In this document: positions 8,132 through 14,304 of the stretch, in pieces
Layout of the letters: each line of letters starts with the position of its first letter
Position numbering within the stretch: the first letter of the stretch is position 1
Program-made: the position numbers and the translations under genes
Origin: Ilumatobacteraceae bacterium
GTDB taxonomy: Bacteria > Actinomycetota > Acidimicrobiia > Acidimicrobiales > Ilumatobacteraceae
NCBI GenBank assembly: GCA_023254985.1
Contig: JALRJT010000096.1
Location: 1-15,551, forward strand
Direction of reading: 5' to 3'
DNA: 15,551 nucleotides
The notes under the pieces: generated by a model
The model's input: only the letters and a program-made list of their open reading frames with translations
The model's database searches: none
Told to the model about the DNA's origin: nothing

Positions 8132-8412
8132 CGCCGCGACGCGCCGCGATCGTTCATCTCGCGCCACTCACCAATGGCGCGCAGCACCAGCACGCTGACG
8201 ACACTCATACCGGCTGCACCGACCACTGCACCGATGAAAATCCCGATGCCGAGTGGAGTGCCGCAGTCACCTGAGCACTGGATGTCGATCATCGAATATC
8301 CGATCGATGCACCGGCGAGCGCGCAGACGAGAATCGCCACGAAGGCAATCGCGCGGGCGAGCGGCGAGGGGATCGCCGAAAGCGGTCGCTTCGCGGGATC
8401 GAGATCGGACAT
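8128..8412 (-). CDS. Small two-TM membrane protein, function unknown
   Basis: A 94-residue protein with two hydrophobic segments (about 18-40 and 54-78). The short loop between them has two cysteines, CSGDC, and the C-terminus is charged. No family recognised. The ATG at 8412 is preferred because a TACGCT -10-like hexamer lies 7 bases in front of it on this strand, the arrangement of leaderless actinobacterial genes; in-frame ATGs at 8418 and 8430 are alternatives. It is the first gene of the six-gene minus-strand unit, and its TGA overlaps the start of the inositol-phosphatase gene. The two cysteines could form a disulfide if the loop faces outward, but topology is not certain. Confidence 0.75.
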   Translation of the reverse strand: MSDLDPAKRPLSAIPSPLARAIAFVAILVCALAGASIGYSMIDIQCSGDCGTPLGIGIFIGAVVGAAGMSVVSVLVLRAIGEWREMNDRGASRR

Positions 8413-8434
8413 GCGCATTAGCGTAGTTGCCATC
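8413..8434. promoter_or_regulatory. Divergent promoter region with overlapping -10 elements
   Basis: This is the gap between the six-gene minus-strand unit and dinB. The near-symmetric heptamer TAGCGTA at 8419-8425 reads TAGCGT on the plus strand and TACGCT on the minus strand; both fit the TAnnnT form of actinobacterial -10 elements. The minus-strand copy ends 7 bases before ATG 8412, and the plus-strand copy ends 10 bases before GTG 8435, implying leaderless or nearly leaderless transcripts. No convincing -35 element was seen on either strand. Confidence 0.4.
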
Positions 8435-9709
8435 GTGAAAAGCGTGCCGACACGACACAAGGCGATCTGTCACGTCGACATGGACATGTTCTACGTCGCC
8501 GTCGAATTGCGTCGTCGCCCAGATCTGCGTGGCAAGCCCGTCGTCGTGGGCGGGGACGGATCTCGTGGCGTCGTTGCTGCGGCGTCGTATGAAGCACGGC
8601 GCTACGGAGTCTTCTCCGCGATGTCGTCTGCAACGGCCAAGCGCTTGTGTCCACAGGCGATCTTCCTCCCCGGTGACATGGACTTGTATCAGCAGGTGAG
8701 CGAGCAAGTCTTCGACATCTTCCATGACGTCACACCGCTCGTCGAAGGACTTTCGCTCGACGAGGCGTTCTTGGACGTGACCGGTTCGATTCGGTTGTTC
8801 GGTGAGCCCGAGGTGATCGCCGACTCCATTCGTTCGCGTGTGCGCACGGAAGTCGGGCTTCCGTGCAGCATCGGCATTGCGCCGAGCAAATTCATCGCGA
8901 AGTTGGCGTCGAAGGCCGCCAAGCCGATCGCGGATCGTGATGGTGTGCGTGAAGGTCTCGGCGTGCTGCGCATCGAGCCGGGAAAGGAACTCGACTTCAT
9001 CCTGCCGTTGCCGGTGAAAGCGGTGTGGGGCGTCGGGCCAGCGACGCTGGAGAAGTTGCTCGGCGTCGGCATCCACACGGTCGGCGACTTGGCTGCCGTC
9101 GACCTCGACGTCTTGGAGGGGATCGTCGGCGTGGCACATGCACGTCACCTCCACGACCTCGCACATGCTCGCGACGACCGTGACGTAATCGCCGAACGTG
9201 AGGCGAAGTCGATCGGCAATGAAGAGACGTTCTCGGTTGATCTCACCACACATGACGAGGTCCGTGCACAGGTGGTGCGACTCGCGGACAACGTCGCGCA
9301 TCGGTGTCGAATTGCAGGTCAGTTGCCGCTCACCATCACACTCAAGATCAAGTACGCCGACTTTGATGTGGTCACGCGTTCGAAGACCTCGCAATTTGCT
9401 GTAACGAGTGCGCAGGCAATGGTGCAGTTGCTCGAAGATGCATTGGCCGAAGTGATGGTCAGGCGAGGGGTCCGTCTCGTCGGAGTGAGTGCGCGGAACT
9501 TCGGGGAATCGTCGCCTCAGTTGTCCCTCTTCGACGATCCAGACAATGCCGAGGGCGTGGAGTCCGCGTGGGCTCCCACGGCCGAGGCGATCGATGAGAT
9601 TCGTGCCCGGTTTGGGCATTCCTCGATCGGGCCGGCAAGTGCACTTCGTGGCGGTCGTCGACCTGGGTCCTCTCCGTGGGGCCCGAATTCTACGGGTAAC
9701 GACTCCTGA
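8435..9709 (+). CDS. dinB: DNA polymerase IV (Y-family, DinB)
   Basis: A 424-residue translesion polymerase. Palm and finger motifs are intact: HVDMDMFYVAVE with metal ligand D15 and a Tyr steric gate (Y20) that excludes ribonucleotides, YEARRYGVFSAM, and SLDEAFLDVTGS with catalytic D109-E110. A helix-hairpin-helix region (WGVGPATLEKLLGVGIHTVGDLA) follows, then the little-finger domain. Near the C-terminus Q362-L-S-L-F366 is a classic beta-clamp binding motif, so it should work with the replisome clamp. The GTG at 8435 is preferred; in-frame alternatives are GTG 8444 and ATG 8411, the latter overlapping the divergent gene start. The open frame further upstream to 8087 lies in the opposite genes. 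No LexA/SOS box of the mycobacterial type was seen upstream. Confidence 0.95.
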   Translation: MKSVPTRHKAICHVDMDMFYVAVELRRRPDLRGKPVVVGGDGSRGVVAAASYEARRYGVFSAMSSATAKRLCPQAIFLPGDMDLYQQVSEQVFDIFHDVTPLVEGLSLDEAFLDVTGSIRLFGEPEVIADSIRSRVRTEVGLPCSIGIAPSKFIAKLASKAAKPIADRDGVREGLGVLRIEPGKELDFILPLPVKAVWGVGPATLEKLLGVGIHTVGDLAAVDLDVLEGIVGVAHARHLHDLAHARDDRDVIAEREAKSIGNEETFSVDLTTHDEVRAQVVRLADNVAHRCRIAGQLPLTITLKIKYADFDVVTRSKTSQFAVTSAQAMVQLLEDALAEVMVRRGVRLVGVSARNFGESSPQLSLFDDPDNAEGVESAWAPTAEAIDEIRARFGHSSIGPASALRGGRRPGSSPWGPNSTGNDS

Positions 9710-9759
9710 GTCTCCTGGGCGACATGGCGCGTCATCGATCTTCGTGCGAGAATGACTCC

Positions 9760-10116
9760 ATGCCGCTTTCCGAGGACGAACAACGGATCCTGCGCCAGCT
9801 CGAGCAGCAACTCGAGACTGACAAGGAATTCGCCCAGAACGTCTCGCAATCTGGTCTCTATCGCCACGCCGTGCGTACCGTGCGTTGGGCCGCACTCGGG
9901 ATGGTTGCAAGTCTCGGCTTCACTATCGCCACTTTGCAGATTCACTTCGCGCTCGCGTTCGTCGGTTTCCTCGGCATGCTCGCCTGCGCGGTAGTGATCG
10001 AAGGCAAGCTTCGTGCGATGAGCAAGGCCGGTTACAAGGATGTCGTCCAGGTCCTGCGCACGGCATCGTTGAACTCGAAGGCCAAGATGCGTTCGAAGTT
10101 CGACCGCAACATCTAG
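9760..10116 (+). CDS. DUF3040 family membrane protein
   Basis: A 118-residue protein with the typical DUF3040 start MPLSEDEQRILRQLEQQL, a charged cytoplasmic head, and two predicted membrane helices (about 43-65 and 67-88) followed by a basic tail. DUF3040 proteins are common in actinobacteria and have no established function. The ATG at 9760 is chosen because it begins the family's conserved head; an ATG at 9724 in the same frame adds 12 unconserved residues. The gap from dinB is 50 bases with no clear terminator. The GTG of the ROK kinase gene lies 7 bases after the stop, so the two are probably co-transcribed. Confidence 0.85.
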   Translation: MPLSEDEQRILRQLEQQLETDKEFAQNVSQSGLYRHAVRTVRWAALGMVASLGFTIATLQIHFALAFVGFLGMLACAVVIEGKLRAMSKAGYKDVVQVLRTASLNSKAKMRSKFDRNI

Positions 10117-10123
10117 TCGATCA

Positions 10124-10972
10124 GTGCCATACCTCGCCGTCGACATCGGGGGAACCAAACTCGCCGTCGGCATCGTCGATGACGACGGTCGCGTGTTGTC
10201 GCGGGCAACGTCTCCGACACCTCAGTCCGATGTTTGGGGTGCACTTACATCACTCATCGCCGCACAACTCGACGGAACGACTCATCAACTCGCGGCGTGT
10301 GGCGTCGGGTGTGGCGGGCCGATGACACTCGACGGCGAGGAGGTCTCGCCACTGAACATTCCTGACTGGCGCGCGTTTCCCCTGCGCGAACGTCTGCGTG
10401 AAGCAACGGGACTCGAGGTGTATGTGGCCAACGATGCGCACGCGCTCGTTCTCGGCGAGGTCTGGTGTGGAGCTGTGCGTGGATGCTCGGACGTGATCGG
10501 GATGGTCGTGTCGACCGGTGTCGGAGGAGGCATCGTGAGTCGGGGCAAGTTGGTGTCGGGGAGATCAGGAAACGCCGGCCACATCGGTCACGTCATCGTC
10601 GAGCCGGAAGGTCGCCGGTGTGCGTGCGGCGCGCGAGGTTGCCTCGAGGCACACGCATCCGGACGCTCGATCGAGGCAATTACGGGCGTGCCTGCAGCGC
10701 AGGCGACGCTTGCGACCAAGCAACTCGCCGGTCGACAGGTTGGCCGTGCGCTCGCGGGAGTGGCTGCGGTGATGGACCTGGAACGTGCCGTGATCGGTGG
10801 TTCGGTTGCGCTCGGTTTCGGCCAGCCTTTCTTCGACGCGGTCAATGCCGAACTCGAAGCGAATGCCAGGATCGAATTCATCCGAGGGTTTCAGGCCATT
10901 CCCGTCGGTCTCGGCGAATCGGCACCGCTCGTTGGGGCGGCCGCGGTTGCGAGGTCGGCGACTAGCGTCTAG
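10124..10972 (+). CDS. ROK-family sugar kinase (glucokinase-like)
   Basis: A 282-residue ROK kinase. The N-terminal phosphate loop is AVDIGGTKLAVGIVD; the catalytic base is D104 in VANDAHALVLGE; the second phosphate loop is STGVGGGIV; the zinc module is H156 with C166-A-C168-G-A-R-G-C173-L-E175. No DNA-binding domain precedes it, so it is a kinase rather than a ROK repressor. The sequence in front of the zinc ligand is AGHIGH, whereas the best-studied glucokinases have AGE(I/F/L)GH; the Glu contacts the sugar, so H153 makes the substrate uncertain. Likely role: phosphorylating glucose or a related hexose with ATP in the cytoplasm. The GTG start is 7 bases after the DUF3040 stop, without an obvious ribosome site. 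Confidence 0.9.
   Translation: MPYLAVDIGGTKLAVGIVDDDGRVLSRATSPTPQSDVWGALTSLIAAQLDGTTHQLAACGVGCGGPMTLDGEEVSPLNIPDWRAFPLRERLREATGLEVYVANDAHALVLGEVWCGAVRGCSDVIGMVVSTGVGGGIVSRGKLVSGRSGNAGHIGHVIVEPEGRRCACGARGCLEAHASGRSIEAITGVPAAQATLATKQLAGRQVGRALAGVAAVMDLERAVIGGSVALGFGQPFFDAVNAELEANARIEFIRGFQAIPVGLGESAPLVGAAAVARSATSV
10963..10968 (+). promoter_or_regulatory. Possible leaderless -10 element of the acyl-CoA dehydrogenase gene
   Basis: TAGCGT, matching TAnnnT, lies 7 bases before the ATG at 10976, the distance expected for leaderless transcription in actinobacteria. The same hexamer occurs upstream of dinB. It lies inside the last codons of the ROK kinase gene and no -35 was recognised, so it may be coincidental. 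Confidence 0.25.
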
Positions 10973-10975
10973 CCC

Positions 10976-12196
10976 ATGAACCCGTCGTACAGCAACGAAG
11001 CCGAGGAATATCGCCAGAAGGTTCAAGCGTTCCTCGCTGAAAAACTGCCGAGCACCTGGAAGGGAATCGGATCGCTCGAGGGCGAGCAACTCGAAGAGTT
11101 CGTCACGCAGTGGCGTGCCACGCTCGCCTCGACTGGATATCTCGCTCCGGGTTGGCCGGTCGAATACGGCGGTGGTGGACTGTCGGCACTCGAGCAAGTG
11201 ATCGTGGCTGAGGAGTTCGCACGTGCTGGTGTGCCAACTGGCGGTCCGAACGACGTGTTCGGTATCCAGATGCTCGGCAACACGCTGTTGCTGTTCGGAT
11301 CAGAAGAGCAGAAGAGTCATTACCTGCCGCGAATCATTTCCGGTGAGGACACCTGGTGTCAGGGCTACAGCGAGCCGAATGCCGGAAGCGATCTCAGCAA
11401 CGTCGGTCTCAAGGCGACGTTGGACGGTGACCAGTGGATCTTGAACGGCCAGAAGATTTGGACGTCTGCGGGTCACCTCGCCGATCACATCTTCACCCTC
11501 GCGCGCACCGATCCGGATGCGCCGAAGCACAAGGGCATTTCGTTCCTGCTCGTCGACATGCGCCAGCCCGGCATCGAGGTTCGTCCGATCAAGATGATTT
11601 CGGGCGAGAGCGAGTTCAACGAGGTGTTCTACACCGATGCGGTCGTGCCGAAGGAGAACGTCGTCGGCGGAGTGAACAACGGCTGGGCCGTGGCAATGGG
11701 GCTCCTTGGTTTCGAACGCGGAGAGGCCGCTGCGACGGCGCCGATTCGCTTCCAGGCAGAACTCGATCGGCTCTTGTTGTTGGCCAAGCAGCGTGGTGTC
11801 GCCTCCGATCCGCGCATTCGTCAGCGTCTCGCATGGTGCTATTCCAAGGTGCAGGTGATGCGCTTCATTGGAATGCGCACACTGACTCAGTTCTTGAACG
11901 GTCACCATCCGGGCCCTGACGGCGCGATCTTCAAGTTGTATTGGAGCGAGTACCACAAGGTTGTCACCGAACTCGGAATCGACATCATCGGGCTCGATGC
12001 GCTTGTGCCGACGGGCCGCAAGCCGTCCAGTGCATTCCAGACCGATGACGCCGGTGCACCGAACGACTCGATGAGCTGGGCGATGACGTTCCTCAACGCG
12101 CGAGCGGGGACGATTTATGCAGGCTCGTCGCAGATCCAGAAGAACATCATCGGTGAGATGGTGCTTGGACTTCCCAAAGAACCCAAGCCAAACTAG
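10976..12196 (+). CDS. Acyl-CoA dehydrogenase (FadE-like)
   Basis: A 406-residue FAD-dependent acyl-CoA dehydrogenase of full family length. Visible blocks: APGWPVEYGGGG near 60, the FAD-binding QGYSEPNAGSDL and WILNGQKIWTSAGHLADH strands (about 133-170), a helical C-terminal domain, and the closing TIYAGSSQIQKNIIGEMVLGLP. At the MCAD catalytic-Glu site the sequence is YAGSS, with no Glu. Instead E247 sits in GFERGEAA, the helix-G position used by isovaleryl-CoA dehydrogenase and by the catalytic subunits of mycobacterial steroid dehydrogenases, so a branched or steroid side-chain acyl-CoA is possible. It oxidises acyl-CoA to the 2-enoyl form and passes electrons to ETF. The ATG is 3 bases after the ROK stop. 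Confidence 0.93.
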   Translation: MNPSYSNEAEEYRQKVQAFLAEKLPSTWKGIGSLEGEQLEEFVTQWRATLASTGYLAPGWPVEYGGGGLSALEQVIVAEEFARAGVPTGGPNDVFGIQMLGNTLLLFGSEEQKSHYLPRIISGEDTWCQGYSEPNAGSDLSNVGLKATLDGDQWILNGQKIWTSAGHLADHIFTLARTDPDAPKHKGISFLLVDMRQPGIEVRPIKMISGESEFNEVFYTDAVVPKENVVGGVNNGWAVAMGLLGFERGEAAATAPIRFQAELDRLLLLAKQRGVASDPRIRQRLAWCYSKVQVMRFIGMRTLTQFLNGHHPGPDGAIFKLYWSEYHKVVTELGIDIIGLDALVPTGRKPSSAFQTDDAGAPNDSMSWAMTFLNARAGTIYAGSSQIQKNIIGEMVLGLPKEPKPN

Positions 12197-12201
12197 AGCC
12201 C

Positions 12202-12486
12202 ATGAAGACACTGCGGCTCGCGACACGAACGGTCGGCGCGGTTGCAGTTCGTCCCGATCTGTGGCGTGCAGGCCTGTCGCAAGTGCGCAGGTTGGCACCG
12301 AATCGCTGGTACGCACACTGGCCGTTCCTGCCCGTCCCTGCGCGTGAGTACCTCGAGTTTCGAGTCCTCACCCAGTACGGCGACACACAGCGCTCGCCGG
12401 AGGTGCGTGACGTGATCGATTATCTCGAGTGGTCGCGGGACTGGCACAGTACCGCCCGAAGTCAACGTCGGAAACGACGGGTCTGA
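12202..12486 (+). CDS. Conserved small basic protein, function unknown
   Basis: A 94-residue, strongly basic protein rich in Arg, Trp and Pro, with blocks RPDLWRAGLSQVRRLAP, HWPFLPVPAREYLEFRVLTQYG and VIDYLEWSRDW. I recognise the pattern as a small hypothetical protein seen in actinobacteria, but no function is known to me. There is no signal peptide or membrane segment. The ATG follows the acyl-CoA dehydrogenase stop by 5 bases, and the HNH gene starts 3 bases after its TGA, so it is probably translated from the same message. The basic, aromatic composition would fit nucleic-acid or membrane-surface binding, but that is speculation. Confidence 0.75.
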   Translation: MKTLRLATRTVGAVAVRPDLWRAGLSQVRRLAPNRWYAHWPFLPVPAREYLEFRVLTQYGDTQRSPEVRDVIDYLEWSRDWHSTARSQRRKRRV

Positions 12487-12489
12487 GCC

Positions 12490-12987
12490 ATGCGAAGCGC
12501 GCTCGTTCTGAATGCAACTTACGAGCCGCTGAGTGTCGTGTCGGCACGTCGCGCCGTGTGCTTGGTGTTGGCTGACAAGGCAGAGATCGTCGAAGATGAT
12601 GGAACAGAGGTGCGCAGTTCGAGTTTTGCGATTCCCGGTCCACTCGTCATTCGTTTGCGCTACATGGTCAAAGTGCCGTATCACCGTCGCACCGCACTCT
12701 CGCGTCGCGCGGTGTTCGCTCGTGACGATCACCGCTGTCAGTACTGCGGGGGCGTGGCCGACTCGATCGATCACGTGATGCCACGATCGCGAGGAGGAAT
12801 GCACGTGTGGGAAAACGTGACCGCGGCATGCCGTCCGTGCAATCTGCGCAAGCGTGATAGAACCCCGGAAGAGGCCGGCATGCGACTCGCTTCGCAACCG
12901 CTGGCGCCCCGCGAGCTTGCTTGGATCACCGTGTCGGTCGGCAGGGTGCCCGAGGTGTGGAAGCAATACCTTGCCGAAGCCTCCTAA
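12490..12987 (+). CDS. HNH endonuclease family protein
   Basis: A 165-residue protein. After an N-terminal region (RSALVLNATYEPLSVVSARRA) comes a zinc-supported HNH module: C83-Q-Y-C86, D94-H95 in IDHVMPRSRGG, N109 in WENV, and C114-R-P-C117-N118 with K121. This is the stand-alone HNH protein widespread in actinobacteria; it is a housekeeping-type gene without phage or restriction neighbours, and its biological role is unsettled. It is probably a metal-dependent DNA-cleaving or nicking enzyme. The ATG is 3 bases after the preceding stop. The next gene probably starts inside it, overlapping by 17 bases. Confidence 0.92.
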   Translation: MRSALVLNATYEPLSVVSARRAVCLVLADKAEIVEDDGTEVRSSSFAIPGPLVIRLRYMVKVPYHRRTALSRRAVFARDDHRCQYCGGVADSIDHVMPRSRGGMHVWENVTAACRPCNLRKRDRTPEEAGMRLASQPLAPRELAWITVSVGRVPEVWKQYLAEAS

Positions 12988-13648
12988 AGCCCACTGGCGG
13001 TTCCACGAAGCGATAGGTCTCGCCGAAGAACATCACCATCGAGTGCTCCCGAGCGAGCGCGCCGTGTGGGATTTCGAGATCACGCGTCCAGCCCTCGTCC
13101 TCGGGTCGCGTCAAAACGACTCCATCGTTGATCTCGAGGCGTGCGCAACCCGCGGCATCGATGTCGTGACTCGACGCAGTGGCGGGGGACTGATGTTGCT
13201 CATTCCGGGGGAGCATCTGTGGCTGGACGTCGTCATTTGTCCCGGTGACCCACTGTGGTCGGATGACGTACAGACCTCCATGAACTGGCTCGGGGCGATC
13301 TGGCAGCGCGCATTGGCTGACAGTGGCATCACCAACTCGACGGTTGCTACTGGTGGGCTCGTCGCCGACGAGCTTGGTCAACTCGTGTGCTTTGCGGGCC
13401 GGGGCCCAGGCGAGGTGATGGGCTCCGATGGACGGATGAAATATGTCGGCATCAGCCAACGCCGAAACCGGGAGCAGGCGCGCTTTCAGTGCACGGCATA
13501 CACGAAATGGGATGCCGACTTGCTCTTGGCTCTCCTCTCCGAACCAGTGGCCGACCCTGAGCGCCTGCGCACCATGGTCGGCGTCGTGCCCGTTGCACCA
13601 CTCGTTCTCGCCGCACGCGTCTTTGAACTGATCAGCGAACTCGACTGA
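12971..13648 (+). CDS. Lipoate-protein ligase family protein (LplA/LipM-like)
   Basis: A 225-residue protein of the biotin/lipoate ligase fold. Family motifs: VVTRRSGGG with R68-R69-S-G-G-G, the VCFAGRGPGEV strand with C140, and K157 in MKYVGISQRR. LplA-type ligases use this lysine to form and transfer lipoyl-AMP; LipM octanoyltransferases use a conserved cysteine instead, and the sequence cannot settle which applies. It lacks the C-terminal accessory domain of full-length LplA. The start is uncertain: TTG at 12971 gives the expected amount of sequence in front of HWRFHEA and overlaps the HNH gene by 17 bases; no ATG or GTG fits as well. It would attach lipoate or octanoate to 2-oxoacid dehydrogenase or glycine-cleavage proteins. 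Confidence 0.82.
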   Translation: MPKPPKAHWRFHEAIGLAEEHHHRVLPSERAVWDFEITRPALVLGSRQNDSIVDLEACATRGIDVVTRRSGGGLMLLIPGEHLWLDVVICPGDPLWSDDVQTSMNWLGAIWQRALADSGITNSTVATGGLVADELGQLVCFAGRGPGEVMGSDGRMKYVGISQRRNREQARFQCTAYTKWDADLLLALLSEPVADPERLRTMVGVVPVAPLVLAARVFELISELD

Positions 13649-13710
13649 TCCCGGGCCGATTTCGGCTCCTCACGCCAATTCACGGGCTGTGCCTTGCCAT
13701 ATTCCGACGG

Positions 13711-13756
13711 TGGGGAAAAATGGTGAAATGGTGCTTGTAAGTGGGGGACAGTGGGG
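13711..13756 (+). promoter_or_regulatory. MraZ box array (operator)
   Basis: Five TGGKG boxes lie at 13711, 13721, 13729, 13742 and 13752. The outer two pairs have the exact 10-base spacing (5-base box plus 5-base spacer) known for MraZ operators such as the TGGGN repeats of E. coli. The last two fall inside the spacer of the predicted promoter, where bound MraZ would block RNA polymerase. Autorepression of the division/cell-wall cluster is the expected role. Confidence 0.75.
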
Positions 13757-13763
13757 ATATCGT
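13735..13763 (+). promoter_or_regulatory. Predicted promoter of mraZ and the division/cell-wall cluster
   Basis: TTGTAA at 13735-13740 (4 of 6 matches to TTGACA) and TATCGT at 13758-13763 (4 of 6 to TATAAT) are separated by exactly 17 bases. Transcription would start near 13770, giving an 88-base leader. Two MraZ boxes occupy the spacer. Confidence 0.5.
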
Positions 13764-13776
13764 CGTGAAGGTCAGA

Positions 13777-13839
13777 ACGGGTGCGGAGCCCGTATGGCGG
13801 CAGCAAGTACGGGGAATGCAAGCCCCACAAGGGTTTGCA
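13777..13839 (+). promoter_or_regulatory. Two hairpins in the mraZ leader
   Basis: Hairpin 1: ACGGGT (13777-13782) pairs with GCCCGT (13788-13793) around a 5-base loop. Hairpin 2: TGCAAGCCC (13817-13825) pairs with GGGTTTGCA (13831-13839), 9 pairs including one G-U, around CACAA. Hairpin 2 ends 9 bases before the GGAGG ribosome site at 13849-13853. GGGG at 13811-13814 could instead pair with CCCC at 13823-13826, an exclusive alternative. Confidence 0.4.
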
Positions 13840-13857
13840 CAGGGCAGCGGAGGCAAA

Positions 13858-14274
13858 GTGTTCGTAGGGGTGCATGAGCGGCAACTCGACCCAAAGGGTC
13901 GCATGGCGTTGCCCGCCGCCTTCCGTCCTCGTTTGGAGCCCCGGTGTTACCTCTCGATCGGTCGCGACAAGTGCATCGACGTCCTCACCGCAGAGGCCTT
14001 CGAGGAGGTCGCACGCGACACGGTGAACAAGGTCCGCTCGGGTGAGCTCGACCGCAATCAGCAGCGCGCGCTCGCGAGCAACACCTTCGAGGTCACCGTC
14101 GATGCTCAGGGTCGCATCAACATCGACGAGAAGTTGCGCGAATACGCAGGCCTGAGCTTGAGCTCACGCGTCGTCGTCAGTGGTTCGTTCGATCGCGCGG
14201 AGATCTGGGAGCCATCCCGTCACCAGCGCATCAGCGACACCGGAATTTCACAGATCGCCGGAACGGGCGAGTAG
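13858..14274 (+). CDS. mraZ: Transcriptional regulator MraZ
   Basis: A 138-residue MraZ, of usual family length (about 143). It has the two tandem AbrB/SpoVT-like half domains, each with its conserved core: LDPKGRMALPAAFR near residues 10-23 and VDAQGRINIDEKLREYAGL near 80-98. MraZ forms a ring-shaped oligomer that binds repeated TGGG-type boxes upstream of its own gene and represses the division/cell-wall cluster. The start is the GTG at 13858, preceded by GGAGG (13849-13853) and giving the family's VFVGVHERQLD head. The frame stays open upstream to a GTG at 13741, but that one lies inside the operator and has no ribosome site. The stop is followed within 4 bases by a perfect Shine-Dalgarno sequence and the long rsmH leader. 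Confidence 0.96.
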   Translation: MFVGVHERQLDPKGRMALPAAFRPRLEPRCYLSIGRDKCIDVLTAEAFEEVARDTVNKVRSGELDRNQQRALASNTFEVTVDAQGRINIDEKLREYAGLSLSSRVVVSGSFDRAEIWEPSRHQRISDTGISQIAGTGE

Positions 14275-14278
14275 GTCC

Positions 14279-14286
14279 AAGGAGGT
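14279..14286 (+). promoter_or_regulatory. Perfect Shine-Dalgarno sequence without a nearby start
   Basis: AAGGAGGT, fully complementary to the 16S rRNA 3' end, begins 5 bases after the mraZ stop. No ATG, GTG or TTG lies 5-12 bases downstream; the nearest GTGs are at 14305 (a 3-codon frame) and 14313 (in frame with rsmH), 18 and 26 bases beyond it. Confidence 0.6.
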
Positions 14287-14304
14287 ATCGCCAAGACACA
14301 ACGC

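Larger units (their letters stand above)
13649..13857 (+). other. Intergenic region upstream of mraZ
   Basis: This 209-base gap separates the lipoate-ligase gene from mraZ. At its left end, GGGCCG at 13653-13658 can pair with CGGCTC at 13663-13668 around a 4-base loop, a possible stem after the lipoate-ligase stop, but no T-run follows, so intrinsic termination is doubtful. The rest holds the MraZ boxes, a promoter and two leader hairpins, listed separately. Confidence 0.7.

Noticed and set aside
8087..8434. N-terminal extension of DNA polymerase IV
   Set aside because: The extension lies opposite the inositol-phosphatase and membrane-protein genes and is unlike any DinB; the family start is near HVDMD.
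8413..8434. LexA/SOS box upstream of dinB
   Set aside because: No sequence resembling the actinobacterial LexA palindrome is present in the gap or just upstream.
9701..9712. GACTC-GAGTC palindrome at the dinB stop as a terminator
   Set aside because: The loop would be only 2 bases, the stem 5 pairs, and no T-run follows.
8267..9910. 547-codon open frame on the minus strand across dinB
   Set aside because: It lies opposite the well-supported dinB and runs past its ends; the composition is Arg/His-rich with no recognisable domain, as expected for the antisense shadow of a GC-rich gene.
11300..12316. 338-codon minus-strand frame opposite the acyl-CoA dehydrogenase
   Set aside because: It crosses the boundary of two real genes and shows no domain; a shadow frame.
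13741..13857. Extended mraZ start at GTG 13741
   Set aside because: That GTG lies inside the operator/promoter, has no ribosome site and adds sequence absent from MraZ; GTG 13858 has GGAGG and the family head.
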